Below are positions 12,389 to 23,958 of a DNA stretch of 64,000 nt, piece after piece. The position numbers and the translations under genes were made by a program. Origin of the DNA: Cryptomeria japonica (Eukaryota; Streptophyta; Pinopsida; Cupressales; Cupressaceae); NCBI RefSeq assembly GCF_030272615.1, contig NC_081412.1:695338083-695402082 (forward strand). The letters run 5' to 3'. Every line of letters begins with the position of its first letter. The stretch's first letter is position 1. The notes under the pieces are model-generated. The model saw only the letters and a list, made by a program, of their open reading frames with translations, did no database searches and was not told the DNA's origin.

Positions 12389-13616
12389 TGTAAAGCGGAA
12401 AATCGCGGTCGAACCCTAGTTGTTCTCCCCTCTTCCGACTCCGAGGAGAGAGAAGGGAGGTTCGCTAGGATTCGATGGGTTTTCACTTAAGGGGAAGACT
12501 TTACATTCAAAAGAGGGGTTGAAACTCATAAGATTCAATCCCACACAATGTAAGATTGGATGCTAAATGAATTTCAAGAGTTAGGAAAGCAAGGCTACCC
12601 TCTTTTGTAAAGAATGTTGTTAAGGAAATTAAGCCAAGAATACATAGAAAGTCATAAAGATTCGCTTATAAACTGAGTTTAGGTTATAGGATGAAGCTGC
12701 GGACTTGGAATTAGCAGTAAAATGTTGATACGGCGCTGTCCTGCAAATTTGAGCAAAAGTTGTCGGGACGATGGCGCCCGGCGCCACGGTCCTCCGAAAA
12801 ATCCGTCAAACGAAGGGGGATCGGTTCGTCTCTGCACAAGGATTCCAAATCTTCAATCTCAGCCGCGTACCTACAACCTACACACAGAAAAGCGAAGACG
12901 ATGGGGGGTTAGGGATTAGGGGTTTTCCTTTAGGTCAAACCCCGGTTTTGGAATTAACCAAGAAATGAGCAAGTGCTGTAAATGTAAATGACTGTAATGT
13001 AAAACAAGTACTAATACCTTGTTCTAAGGATGTTTGTATCCTTATGTGCAAAGGTTTAGATGTTGTATGTTGTAATATGTAGCATGTAATAAGTGATCTC
13101 CTCTTCAATGGTTGAATCCTTGTCTTGAATGCAACACTTAGCCTTGAATGGAGACTTAGAAGGAATGCTTGAATGCTTGAATGCTTGAATGCTTGAATGT
13201 TTGAATCTTGCTTTCGCCTTTTTTCCATCTACCCCAATGAGAGAGGAAAATGTAGTTTATATACTTGTCAATTAGGGCTGATAGACTGATTTTCCCGACC
13301 TTAGGCCGACCAGGGAAGTATATTTCCAAATTGCAATCAAAAAGACCCGATATCACTTAGGAAACCAGGCCCAAAATAGGACCCAGGGACCAGGGCGCTG
13401 GGTGCCCTGGTCCTGAGGGACTAGGGCGCTGGGCGCTCTGGTCCCACCTCCGGGACAGCGGGGTGCAAGGAGGTTCAGGCCAATGGTGCTTGAAAAATGC
13501 AGTTTTTGGTGTCGTGAGCAAGTTTTGGGGTCTCCATTCAGGTTGCGTGTTGCGTCGCCATCGTGAAGACCGACATGTAGTCGAAATTGCAAGTGTCGCA
13601 ATTTTAGGACGCTACA
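12389..13616 (-). repeat. 5' LTR of G1
   Basis: 1228 bp, the same length as the other LTR. On the minus strand it starts TGTAGCGTCC and ends next to the PBS. The right flank 13617-13621 is TSD ACTGG. Confidence 0.95.
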
Positions 13617-13621
13617 ACTGG

Positions 13622-14040
13622 TATGAGTGATCCCCACCTCTTTAATTTCCCTCCTAAAGAGAAAAGCTAACGAACACTTATACTAAAATTGCTTTGCAAT
13701 TCCATTCAAACAGAACAACCCTAGATTATTTAGAATGAAAACAGTAAACAAATTTGTGAACAAAGTTGAAGACAACACAGAGCTTTACTCTAAACCGATG
13801 GTCTGTATATTGATATTTAGTTCAAAAAGTATTACAAGAAATTTTGATTCTCCATTAAACTTAGAAAAGCTCAGATAAATTTCTGCAGCGTTTTCTTACA
13901 ATTTTTTGCGATCCTTTCTCCCTTAGTCCTGGTATCCATTTATAACAATATGGATGCACAAAGCTTTGGACTTCTCGAGGAGAGTTTGTTACAATCATTT
14001 CTTTCAAAATAAAGAGGTTACAAGCTTTTCACAAAAGCAG
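13622..14040 (-). repeat. 5' LTR of element F, promoter-side part
   Basis: Continuation of the sequence broken by G1 at 1875. On the minus strand it has a TATA-box-like TTATAAATGG (13936-13946), followed by AT-rich sequence that would be R/U5 and runs on into 1870-1360 and the F PBS. The outer (right) end is not resolved; it merges with the tail of the family-1 ORF near 14040. The small ORF at 13954-14190 is on the opposite strand and has no support. Confidence 0.4.
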
Positions 14041-17000
14041 TTACAAGCTCTTTTCAGCCTCTGCAGTTACTTCAACATGTTGTTCGGTTGCAACCTCTTC
14101 TATCTTTTCAGGGGTGCTCTCCAACTGTTCCAGATCCTGGGTGGCATATTTAGTTGCCCACTCACTATATATCTCTTCTGTCGGCTATGAAAAATTAATC
14201 ACATCATCTTTAATTTTAGTCAACCTTTTCCAAGAATTCCTCAGTTTGTTGACTTCTGAATTAAGAAAACCATAATGTGACTTAATTTTTTCTATCTCTT
14301 GTATTGTCACAACAAAGAAAGAAGTATCATCAAGATCAATGATTCCTTTAACTCTTGCTGACAATTTGGCTTCTATCTCCTTAAGCCATATCTGCTTGTC
14401 TTTTAACTAATCCTAATTAGCAAAAATTCCTGGGAGCAACTCAAAAACTTGATCAGTGTACTCCTTCTTGCACAAATTAACCTTCCTATCCACATTATCC
14501 ACCTCTGTTGCCAATTGCATTAAGACTTTAGCGACATCAGAAGTGGATTTAATAATGGGATTGGCTCTTGCTTCATCATAGGATACACACATGAACTCTA
14601 GATCTTGCTCCCTAGGCCTCCATCTGTCAAAAATGGGTGTCAAAATGGCCTTATCTCTCCTCAGCTCATTCCATATTTCCATAATTTTACTTACATTGTT
14701 ATAAAGCAATGAGGCATTTACTGTATCTGCAAAACTACAAATTGTAGCCCTTATTTTCTCCTCATATTTCTCTGCATATAAGGCCTGAGCCTGTTTCAAA
14801 TTTTCTAACTCCTGGGGAGTGATTTCAATCATCTGAGAGCTGGAAGGTGTTGGAGATGGTGGAAGTTCAATGATAGGGCTAGTAGGTGGAGGTCTTGCAG
14901 GAGAAGAGGAAATCATCAATGTTGAAGACTCACCTTGTTGGTATTGTCCCATCAACTGGCTCTACAATTTAGCAATGATGCTATCTTTACCTCTTACCTC
15001 CTCCTTGGCACTATTATAGGCCTTTAAAACTGTTTCCAACTTAATTGGGAGGGCCTCTTTTTCTTTGGCTTCCTTCTCTGCCACTACAACACTGAATTTT
15101 GCAGTTTCTAACACAATGCTAGCACCCTCTACTACCGCTGTACTCTGCACTCTCTTTACCATCATTCCCCCGAGGTAACTTGACCCTGGGGTGTCTTTGC
15201 CTTTCTTGCTCTCATTCCTCTTGAGAGACCACATAACTAATGCAGCATTATCCTTATTGAAAGTAACCCCTTCCATGGGTTTAGTTTCTTTTCTTACTGC
15301 ATCTAATACCAGGGCATCTGCAATATCCCACTCTGGTAAGATAAGCACTCCAGCTTGTGCTACCATATCTCTTCCCTGCTCAGGGGTGATGGTTTTGAAT
15401 TCTTCCATCATCTCTTGTTTTATTTCTTCTTCCACTCAGGCTGGATCTTTATTGGGCTACTCAACGTTTCTTGTCTCACATCTAGCATTATATCTATCTA
15501 TATGTTGTTTCCAAATGAATTGCATGAATGCTTCCGATGTGACAAAATTGTCATCCGCTAGAAAGGCACTACTTGCCTTTTTTATCTCAGGATCCCACTC
15601 CTGGCCTTTAAATTCAGTAGAGGTGATATCCATTTCAGCATTAATGGGTTCTTTTGGCATCCCTTCCTCCACTTCATCATAGGTGTATGCAATTTCCCCT
15701 AAACTACCCAACTGCAAGAGGTATTCAGCTATTGCTTGTTCAGCTCCTATATGGATAGGGGATTGGGATGGGGAATACAAAGGTGTATCTGATTGCACTT
15801 CCTTCCCCACCCTTTTCTTCTTTGGGTTGTCTTGGATGTCAATGACATCTTGTATCTTCCTCTTTCCTTTAGATGTAGAGGGCTCCCCTATTGTAGGCAC
15901 TAGCATACTGTAACCTGATTTCTTATGCAGTGTGTAATCACTAGGAGGAATTGCTTTGCTGGAAGCTGACATACTTAGGATCATTCTGGCTTTTTCAGGG
16001 TTTCTCTTAGTCATAGCTTCCCTCTTCTCCTTCAGTGTTTGCATCACATCCTCAAAGCAAACAATCAAAAACTTTATTTTCTCTTCTAGTGGGAAGAAGC
16101 TAGACAATGGGTCATAGCTAGCATTAAAATGATGCACAAAATCCAAGGCTTTCTTATAAGCCACCCACTTTTCTTTCCTTAGTTCCTTCTCATCTAGATC
16201 AAACTCATTTCTGATGAGGTCTTTAGGAAACTGGAATTGATGAGGTCTACCTCTGCATGCTACCTTCTTTCTAAACACACCATTGAAGAAGTCCTCTGGA
16301 TCAACACACCTGGACACTGCAGTGGACAAATGATAAGGTTTGAGGAAATCCTCAAAGCAGTTCTAGCCTCCCTTTGTTATTACAAATTGGTGGGATATGG
16401 TAGCTGCAGGGAAAATAGTCCCTTTACCTCTGCCTGTCAACTCTGCTTCTTGTAGGCCACCAATTTGCCTAAGGATCTCCGCTATTCCCACTTTGAGAGG
16501 GACCCGGTAAGGTAACAAAATGGAGTGCCCCTGAAACCAAAAACTCTGAAAACTGTGGAGACTGGATATAAATAAATGTCACCCCAGTTATGAACAATTT
16601 TTATATTCTCTGTGAATTCTTTGGGCCTTATGAATTCCAGAAGAACCTTGGGGACTCTTGGGTTATCAGAGCAAAGGAGAGTCCTTATTTTGGATGCAAA
16701 ATATTTATCAAACTTCAAAAAACTAGCATCCTCTCTGTCCCATGACAACACAGTACTCCATAATTGTACTGGCATTTTTTCTCCTTCCTTCTCCTTAACC
16801 AGGTTTAATCCACTGGCAAAATAATCACCACCTTTGAATAGAAAAAGGTGCATTAGGAGTGAATACCATCCGAAAGGTCTGTCCACCTTTCCATTCTTTA
16901 TTCCTATTAACCCTCCATGAGTAGCATCGGCAATGAAAGAGGCATAATCAAATGTGATAGCAAGAGAAGGATTCAAAATTTGGGCAATCATTAGCAAGTA

Positions 17001-17681
17001 ATGATTCGGCATATTTGCTTCAGCATCTTCTCCTAGAACTTGACAAAGTGCCCAGTACATTCCTTTAGCCCTCAGGGTTAACATACTTAATGAGAAGGGC
17101 TCTTGTGTGTTAGGTCCTACAACTGTTAACCCTCCTATTTTCACAAAAAGTTCCTTGAGAGAACCATTCCTGAGATGACTCCTCTGTGCACCATAAATTT
17201 GGGCTAATGATGTGAAATTTATAGGTTCTAGGAAGTTTGTGAACTCATTAAGCCCAAATGTCGTCCTAAACTCTTTAGCATTAATTTCAACAAGGGTTTT
17301 TCCATTTACATCCCGGATGCATCTTGTGACTGGATCATAATTTAATGCCATTTGGGTTAGCAGGTCTGTATCCATGAATACTCCTGGGACAACTAGTTTT
17401 CCAACATCCAGTTCCCAGATACTGTTTTGCGGGGCAGGAGAATTTCTCATTCCGAATCCCACTTTAAATAACCCCAACCCAGACAGTCCAACCTATGGGT
17501 CTCTCAACCAATTTCCTTTGTCATATAATCCTTCTCCTATTTTTAGACGGGGAGCCCTAAGCACTAACTCTTTAGCCTTTGATGTCTAATTGGTTGACAA
17601 CGTCAACTGTTCTAAAAAATCATCACATACACTTCTTGCTAAATAGTTAACCTTGCCGAAGAATTCCCTTTTAGGAGCCAT
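14040..17681 (-). pseudogene. Family-1 element ORF (copy 1), about 1,210 codons, unknown function
   Basis: One minus-strand reading frame starts at ATG 17679-17681 (MAPKREFFGKVNYLARS) and can be followed to a TAA near 14040. It is broken by TAG codons (17586, 17493, ~16365, 15457, 14962, 14413, 14407, ~14183), one TGA (~15436) and a frameshift near 16487. The N-terminal two-thirds is a globular, mostly helical region with the conserved stretches EINAKEFRTTFGLNEF, GLTVVGPNTQEPFSLSMLTL, PFGWYSLLMHLFLFKGG and DIYLYPVSTVFRVFGFRGTP. Then come a basic stretch (GKRKIQDVI, PKKKRVGKE) and an acidic, coiled-coil-like C-terminal third. A second copy (1b) lies at 29490-31867. It looks like a plant retroelement-associated protein of the 'putative plant transposon domain' type; no enzyme motif is seen. 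A family search would be needed to name it. Confidence 0.6.
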
Positions 17682-19655
17682 TTTGTAAATGCAAGAAATG
17701 AATGCCACTCTTAAAAAACTCTACGAAGAATTAATTATCTATTTTAGAACACTGCACAAGAATTGCTACACAAAAAAAACAAGAGAACCTGTTCTTTGCT
17801 TGAAGGAATTTTCTCTGCACCTGAACTGACTTGCTCTGTATATTAGGAAAATAACTTTGCATCTGCTCTTTTGCAAAATCCTTTAAAAGATATCTTTACC
17901 CGGTTGTTAGGAAATCAAATATTTGTACTCAGGGCCTTAACTATAACATTGATTCCGCATGCTTCGGCCGTCCCTTCGAAATTGAATTCATACAAGAGTT
18001 CATATTTTTCACTCCAACGGGTCACAATATTCCTGCAAGTGCTTCATTTTGTTCTTTCGCAACTTCGCGAGGCATAACTATTGGGCAGCTTAGTCCTGCG
18101 AAATAACGCCAACCGTTCGATCAAAAGAAACTTGATCGAGCGTTAGATTAACTGACGGCTTTGGCTTTTCTCTAGGTCCCACTTTTCTATTGGCTACATA
18201 ATACCACGTGGCGGCTAATCATTGGCCTTGAAATCCCCTTCGCATTCCACTTGATATTGGCCGCATGTTTTTCTTTTATACCGACAGTTCCACCTTGGCA
18301 GACCCACATTTTCTTCTCAGACCACGTGTCATCATGACACGTGGACGGTTCTCGTTCACTCTCGCTATTTTGTGGGCATAAAGAGTGAGAACCTTACCTT
18401 CGCGAAATAGCGGGGACCATTGGATCATCTCTTAGGGTGATCGGCATTTAATCCTCTGAAAAGGGTCTTAGGAGGGGTGGGCCCGCTGACTCGTCATGAA
18501 CACCTGGCACCCAGTCACTGTCGGAGCTGACTTGTCACTCTATTATTTGCCAAAAGAAAACCACGGGGCCCCAATTTCGTCTCAACAGCTGCATCCTCCA
18601 GGTCATCATCATGACACGTGGACAGTTCTCGTTCACTCTCGCTATTTCACGGGCATAAAGAGTGAGCACCTTACCTTCACGAAATAGCGCGGACCGTTAG
18701 ATCATCTCTCAAGGTGATCGGTGTTTAATCCTCTAAAAAGGCTCTCAGGAGGGGTGGGCCCGCTGACTCGTCGTGAACACCTGGCACCCAGCCACTGTCG
18801 GAGCTGACTTGTCACTCTGTTATTTGCCAAAAGAAAACCATGGGGCCCCACTTTCATCTCAACAGCTACATCCTCCAGGTCATCATCATGACACGTGGAC
18901 GGTTCTCGTTCACTCTCGCTATTTCGCGGGCATAAAGAGTGAGCACCTTACCTTCGTGAAATAGCGTGGACCATTGGATCATCTCTCAAGGTGATCGGCA
19001 TTTAATCCTCTAAAAAGGCTCTCAGGAGGTGTGGGCCCGCTGACTCGTCGTGAACACCTGGCATCCAGTCACGGTCGGAGCTGACTTTTCACTCTGTTAT
19101 TTGCCAAAAGAAAACCACAGGGCTATAGGTGTTATTAACAACTGTACCTGCCAGGTCATATCTACCTACGGCATGACTCACCTCTGGGGCCTGCCTTTTA
19201 GCCTTTAACCCTGACCCACTGACTGTTGTGACTTGTGCGACGTGCCACCATTTTACTCGCTGTCAACAACCAGTTGGATCATCAATGTGGCATGCCATGT
19301 GGTTTTTGCTATTTCGCAGGGTATAAACTACACGCAACTTCGCCTAGAGAAATAATGCGAGCCGTGGATCCATCTGTGAGATGCGCACTAGTTACTGGGC
19401 CTGACAACTTTAGAAGAAAAACATACAAGGCATAAATTTTTTGATTAATCAACATAACTGCCTAGGAAAACAACAAGGGGGGACACATCGTACGACCCCG
19501 CGACCCATTACTTAAGTGAATGAAGTAATGGAAGATTAGAAATCAGAGAGTTTAAAACAAATACGATAGAATCTAAAATCAAAAACCCTTAAACCCTTAA
19601 AAGCTAGAACAAAGCTGAAGCATTTGGAATTACACCCTATTTGAAAAATTCAACA
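17682..19655 (-). repeat. LTR and leader of family-1 element copy 1
   Basis: Non-coding DNA upstream of the family-1 ATG. The outer end is probably 19655: the minus strand would start TGTTGAATTTTTC, like copy 1b, which starts TGTTAGTATTTTG at 51651. Immediately right of it the gag of element 2 is open in frame, so family-1 copy 1 appears to have inserted into that gag (probable TSD TACCA at 19656-19660; the partner lies outside the window). The inner LTR end and PBS were not identified. It holds the 277-bp tandem repeats and several hairpin motifs. Confidence 0.5.
18327..19140. repeat. Tandem repeat, period 277 bp, about 2.9 copies, each with a hairpin
   Basis: Units start near 18327, 18604 and 18881 and are highly similar; identical words recur exactly 277 bases apart (for example 18496 and 18773). 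Each unit contains CGCTATTTCGCG and, about 30 bases on, CGCGAAATAGCG, an inverted repeat with a 12-bp arm, decayed mainly at CpG. The two 63-codon ORFs at 18496 and 18773 are one repeat read twice. Degenerate relatives of the hairpin lie near 18048 and 19308. Confidence 0.9.
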
Positions 19656-20789
19656 TACCATAGCCAATCATGGGAAAAGAAAAACCCAATTTTAATCAGT
19701 GATAACAAGTCTAATGCCAATCTGAGAAGGGAACTTGAAGGACTGACTATCAGGATGTGTCAAGAGCTTGAGAACTAGAGAAAAGCTGAAGATTTGGTAA
19801 AAGACAAAAATCATGAGATCTCCAAGCTGAAGCAAGAAATTAGTGCACTTACCACTTATCTCCAAAAGAGCAAAGTGGAAAAAAATCTAATGCAAGGTGA
19901 AATAAACATGGCTATTTCTGAGAATGCAACCTTGAAGGAATCCAATGCTGCTATTGCCAAAGAACTTACTGAGTCAAAGGAAAAACTTGCCAAATTCAAT
20001 AAGAGCTCTGTTAAGCTAGAGCAAAAGCTTGAATCAGCTAAAGTGGTAAAGAATATCAATGGACTTGGTTTCTCTGAATATGAGGAAGGCAAGACCTCTG
20101 GAACAAAAGATGGAGCATTAAAAAAGAAACCGATACCAAAGGATAAAGGTAAGCAAAAGTTCAAACCTGTTTGCTTTAAATGTCTCAAGGAAGGACACAC
20201 TGCTAATGTATGTAGAAGTAAGGCTTATAATAATTTTCTTTATTTTCTAAACGATAAGCCTAGACCCAATAGATTCAATGGTAATTGTTATGCATGCAAC
20301 AAGTTTGGGCATAGAGCATTTGAATGTAGGTTTGTCATGCACAACATCATAAGGTATCCTCAAAGGAGTCAAGGAGTTTTTCCTGAACCCTCTAGGAACC
20401 AGAACCCAAACCGGTTTAATACCTATAATCATCAGTCAGGTAACGGTGGCTATCAAGCGGCAACCAGATGGAGAGCAACCTGGTTTATTTGTCATGACAG
20501 TGGTCACACTACTACAACATGCAGAAGGAAGAAAGGAAACATGAACAATGGACCTTGGAGAGCACCTAGAATGGTTTGCTATCAGTGCAACAAACTGGGT
20601 CATACAACAAGATTCTGTAGGATGGGAAAGAATATATCGGATGATATACTGGTCACTCCAGAATGAAAGATTGATGTTGAAACTATTCAAGCGGATATGA
20701 AGAAAGTATGGAAAAAGAAGCCAGAAGAAGTGATTCAAGAAGAACCGGTTTCTGTACCTAGTGTGGAAGTCACTGAACTAGCAAACTAA
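19656..20789 (+). pseudogene. gag: Gag of element 2, coiled coil plus four CCHC zinc knuckles
   Basis: The frame is open from the truncation at 19656 (YHSQSWEKKNP) except for a TAG near 19771 and a TGA at 20664; it ends TELAN* at about 20789. The first ~110 residues form a heptad-rich coiled coil with ELTESKEKLAKF. Four knuckles follow: CFKCLKEGHTANVC (about 20172), CYACNKFGHRAFEC (about 20287), one with its first Cys lost (FICHDSGHTTTTC, about 20490) and CYQCNKLGHTTRFC (about 20578). CCHC knuckles bind RNA in retroelement nucleocapsids. This number is unusually high for copia Gag, and no protease follows. Confidence 0.85.
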
Positions 20790-21229
20790 GCATCAGAAAA
20801 GCTTAGGGGGAGCAAACGGTGAAATGTTTCGAACCCCCGGTTCACACCGGTAAAAGACCTTAACCGGTATGTTATACCTATCAACTAGCAGAAGACCAGA
20901 AATGGTAAAAGGCAAATTAGTGTTTACGCCCTAATAGTGGAGCATTTATTATGGTAGGTGAAGAATTTGTTTAAAAAGATTTTTCAAGTCATTTTTCACT
21001 TATCAGTTCTCGAGTGAAGAAGTTTTCAAGTGTTGAGCAACGAAAAGTGATTTGGATTGAAATACGAAGAATTTTCAAAACCTTGAAGAAGAATCAAAAG
21101 CTAATATCAGTCCGTCAAGTGTAGAACACAAAGCGGTATTTCAACAACCAAAGGAATGTGTGGCGAAGTGGTATTTGCAAGCCCTAAATTTTGATTTACG
21201 AAGGTATTTTTCAAATTTCTCTATTTATC
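20790..21229 (+). other. Spacer between gag and ORF2 of element 2
   Basis: About 440 bases without a supported ORF. It includes AGGGGGAGCAAAC (about 20804) and several ACCGGT/ACCGGTA words. Element 3 has a similar ~550-base spacer at 42908-43455, with comparable AAATTTxxxTxxATGG context at the ORF2 start, so the spacer may carry a conserved leader or promoter for ORF2. Confidence 0.4.
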
Positions 21230-23688
21230 ATGGCTTCCGCATCACACTCTAGTTCTAGTGCACCCGTTGATTCAGTAGACTTCATCCAATAGAAGGCAAA
21301 ATATAATTCCCTATCTCAAATACCCATTGGTGTTATAGTGGAGGAAGGTATTTTAGATTATATTGATTGTAAAATTGAAGACCTAGGATCTCTGATGATC
21401 CATTCTCAGTTAAGCTTATTCTGCAGAAAGGACAAAAAGATCAAACTAGAATTCAACATCTTGGAAAAGAAGAAGCTTCATAATGCACTCTATTTCCTTG
21501 AAGAGTTTTTAGATGATCACATCTGCATCATTCTAAGCAGAGTGCATGGTGACAAAATGTACTTAGAGCGGACACATGACATCACACCGGAAGCTATTCA
21601 TGTCGTCACTAGTTTCTGTAGCATCGGTGAAGTGTCAGCCCTAAGGAAGATCAGCAAGACCAAAATGACCAAGCTCACCTGTTCTGTGAGCAACCAATGG
21701 GGAATGACTATCAATCCCACCAAGGACGTTCTGGTCAAATATGCCTGCATGGTAATAGGTTACCGAACATTTTATGCTAGCAAGATCAGCTCTATCTCTA
21801 CTGCAACAATAAATGTTGCTTATAGGATGATCATGGAAGATGCATCATTTGATTTATGCACCTGTATGCAAAGGCAACTTTTGGTGAACTCGAAGTTGAT
21901 TAAACAGGATAATGCTTTGAGATTTAAGTTTGGACAACTATTGGTTGGGTTGTTCTTCTACTTCCAAGGTTACTTCCTAGGAGTTGGAGATATTCAATGG
22001 TCTGCCGACCAACCGGTTACAAAGAAAATCAAGGAAAGCCTTCAAGCAGTTGGAATCGGTTATCTAGAAGTTCTGAACAAATACTTTGATGAGTTCGGAC
22101 GCAAAATGAGCCAAAGAGTGAGAATATTAGGTGATATTGTCAAGAAATATGAAGATGACATCTGCTTCATCATCAAAGTTGATGAGTGCATAATGGAGGT
22201 GGTTGATCCTAGACAAGAAGAAATGGAACCCATTGATGTTGATTCCTTGAACCGTGAAGATGTTACTCCGAGTACATCAACAGAAGCGGCAAGACAGGAA
22301 AAACAGGCAGAGGAAGAGAAGAAGCAACAGGAAGAAGAAAACAAGAAACAGGCATAAGAAGAAGAAAAGAGGAAATAGGAAGAGGAAAAGAGAAAAAAAG
22401 AAGAAAAGAGGAAACAAGAAGAGGAAAAGAGAAAAGAAGAAGAAAGGAGGAAACATGAAGAGGAAAAGAGAAACGAAGAAGAAAAGAGGAAACAGGAAGA
22501 GGACAAGAGAAAAGAAGAGGAGAATAATAGACAAGAGGAAGAGAAGAAGAAGAAGGAAGCAGAAAAGAAAGAAGAAGAGAAATGAAAGGAAGAAGAAAAG
22601 AAATAGGAAGAGGAGAAGAAAAAGGAAGAGGAGAAGAGAAAGGAAGAGGAGAAGAGGAAGCGGGATGAGGAGAAGAAGAAGAAGGATGAAGACAAAGAGA
22701 AGCAGAAAGAATAGGAGAAGAAGGAAGAAGAGAAAAGGAAGACAGAGGAAGAGGAGAAAAAGAAGGCAGAAGAGGACAAGCTAAGGGCTAAAGAGAAGGA
22801 GGAAGCAGCACAGAGCACTCAAGTGGAGACCCCAAAGGCAACCGGTAGTCAAGCCAAACCGGCTGACATTGCTAGTCCCATTGACCTCCAATCTGCAAAC
22901 GAATCGGAGTTGTTGCAAAGCATTAAGCTTGCTCAAGAACACCTGGAGGTGATAAGGAGGAAGAAGGAGCAAGACGTGATCCAAGCTGTGGTGGACACTC
23001 TTACTGGTTTGATACCTGGTACCAACCTCCCTAGTACCGATTCCTCTCTGGCTCAATTGAAGCTCTTATGCACAGTTGTAGAGGACCAAGTGCAATGCCT
23101 GGAGGATGTTGCCGAAGCTAATGCCAAAAAGAAGCATCAAAAGGCTTTGAACACTGCCTTGGTGAAAAAGTTAAATGAGTTCCGGTCCGATCTGCAGAAG
23201 GCACAGAAGGACATTAAAGATGTTTTGGATGAGGGGAATCTACTACTCAACAAGATATGTCAACCCCATCTATTCTGTGATGATGTGCTTGCTCAGAAAG
23301 ACAAACTACAAACTGATTTGTAGATGTTCATAAGCACCTTCAAGATGCCATATGATTCCTTTACCACTTATGGGCAAACTGTTCACCGTTTTCAACTTCA
23401 GGCTGCAAGAATTGATTTGGAGATCAGAAACCGGACCAGGGATTTGCAGGAACTACAACTGGTTCTACTCCCAAGACTGCAAATACTTCAAAATGCTATC
23501 TCAATCTAGATGCCTTGACGGTTACTCAAGAGATGAGTACCTTGGACGCCATGGAGGAACAGGTATCCCAGATGCAAACGGAGAGTGAGATTGCTACCTC
23601 ATTGCTTGAGTCATGGTCTGTATCCATGAAGACATTTATGCAAGACTTTAAATCGGTTTTTGACAGTTTTCACTCTTTATTGTCATAA
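21230..23688 (+). pseudogene. ORF2 of element 2, unknown function, replaces pol
   Basis: ATG 21230 (MASASHSSSSAPVDSVDF) opens a frame followed for about 820 codons to TAA 23686-23688. Stops on the way: TAG 21290, TAA 22356, TAG 22376, TGA 22582, TAG 22603, TAG 22711, TAG 23321, with a frameshift near 23505. Domains: (1) a helical region to about 22200 with ILSRVHGDKMYLE and ITPEAIHVVTSF; (2) GQLLVGLFFYFQGYFLGVGDIQW, a hydrophobic Gly-rich stretch; (3) about 170 residues of almost pure E/K/R (22290-22830); (4) a coiled-coil C-terminal part ending in a conserved STLDAMEEQVSQ/SVFDSF block. Element 3 ORF2 matches parts 1, 2 and 4. No catalytic motif of protease, RT, RNase H or integrase is visible. 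Confidence 0.8.
22300..22830 (+). repeat. Polypurine low-complexity tract inside ORF2
   Basis: About 530 bases composed almost only of A and G on the plus strand, made of degenerate GAAGAGGAAAAGAG-type units that encode EEEKRK repeats. Antisense ORFs of Ser/Phe/Leu (22060-22818 and 22277-22534) and the basic plus-strand ORF (22254-22784) are shadows of this tract. Confidence 0.9.
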
Positions 23689-23946
23689 ACACTTATTTAG
23701 CTAATAGAAACAGGGGTTATTCAGCTGTATTTTGTCATTGTTGGCAAAGGGGGAGAAGTATTCTGGTATTTAAAATTTTGATGCATGCTATGTATACTCT
23801 CATGTTTATCTCTGTAAGGAAGTAGTATACATTGTATTTTTTGCAAAGGGATAGTGTATATGCTTAGGGGGAGTAATTTTGATTATGACATTTTTTTGTA
23901 AAACACTTAGATGTCAGAAATTTTCCTAAGTGTTGCCATCAATGCC

Positions 23947-23958
23947 AAAGGGGGAGAT
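23947..23958 (+). promoter_or_regulatory. Polypurine tract of element 2
   Basis: AAAGGGGGAGAT directly before the LTR start TGTTGGCATT. The same word precedes the 3' LTRs of element 4 and E, and AAAAGGGGAGAT that of element 3. Confidence 0.85.

Larger units (their letters stand above)
1876..13616 (-). mobile_element. G1: intact Ty3/gypsy LTR element, Gag plus protease-like only
   Basis: An 11,741-bp element with two 1228-bp LTRs (1876-3103 and 12389-13616), TG...CA ends and a perfect TSD ACTGG (1871-1875 and 13617-13621). PBS and PPT place it on the minus strand. Its only coding region is a Gag/protease-like polyprotein (11217 to 3845), interrupted by solo LTR A. Without A it is about 7.8 kb. 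By eye the LTRs differ at roughly 24 of 1228 positions, mostly transitions, so insertion is fairly recent. No reverse transcriptase, RNase H or integrase motif is present, so it must be non-autonomous. The PBS, PPT and CHHC-type knuckle resemble the Tat/Ogre branch of Ty3 elements; that placement is inference. Confidence 0.93.

Noticed and set aside
18496-18964. Duplicated 63-codon ORFs, possible small secreted proteins
   Set aside because: They are the same stretch of the 277-bp non-coding tandem repeat; the third unit does not keep the frame.
22060-22818. 252-codon Ser/Phe/Leu-rich minus-strand ORF resembling a membrane protein
   Set aside because: Exact antisense of the polypurine E/K/R tract of ORF2.
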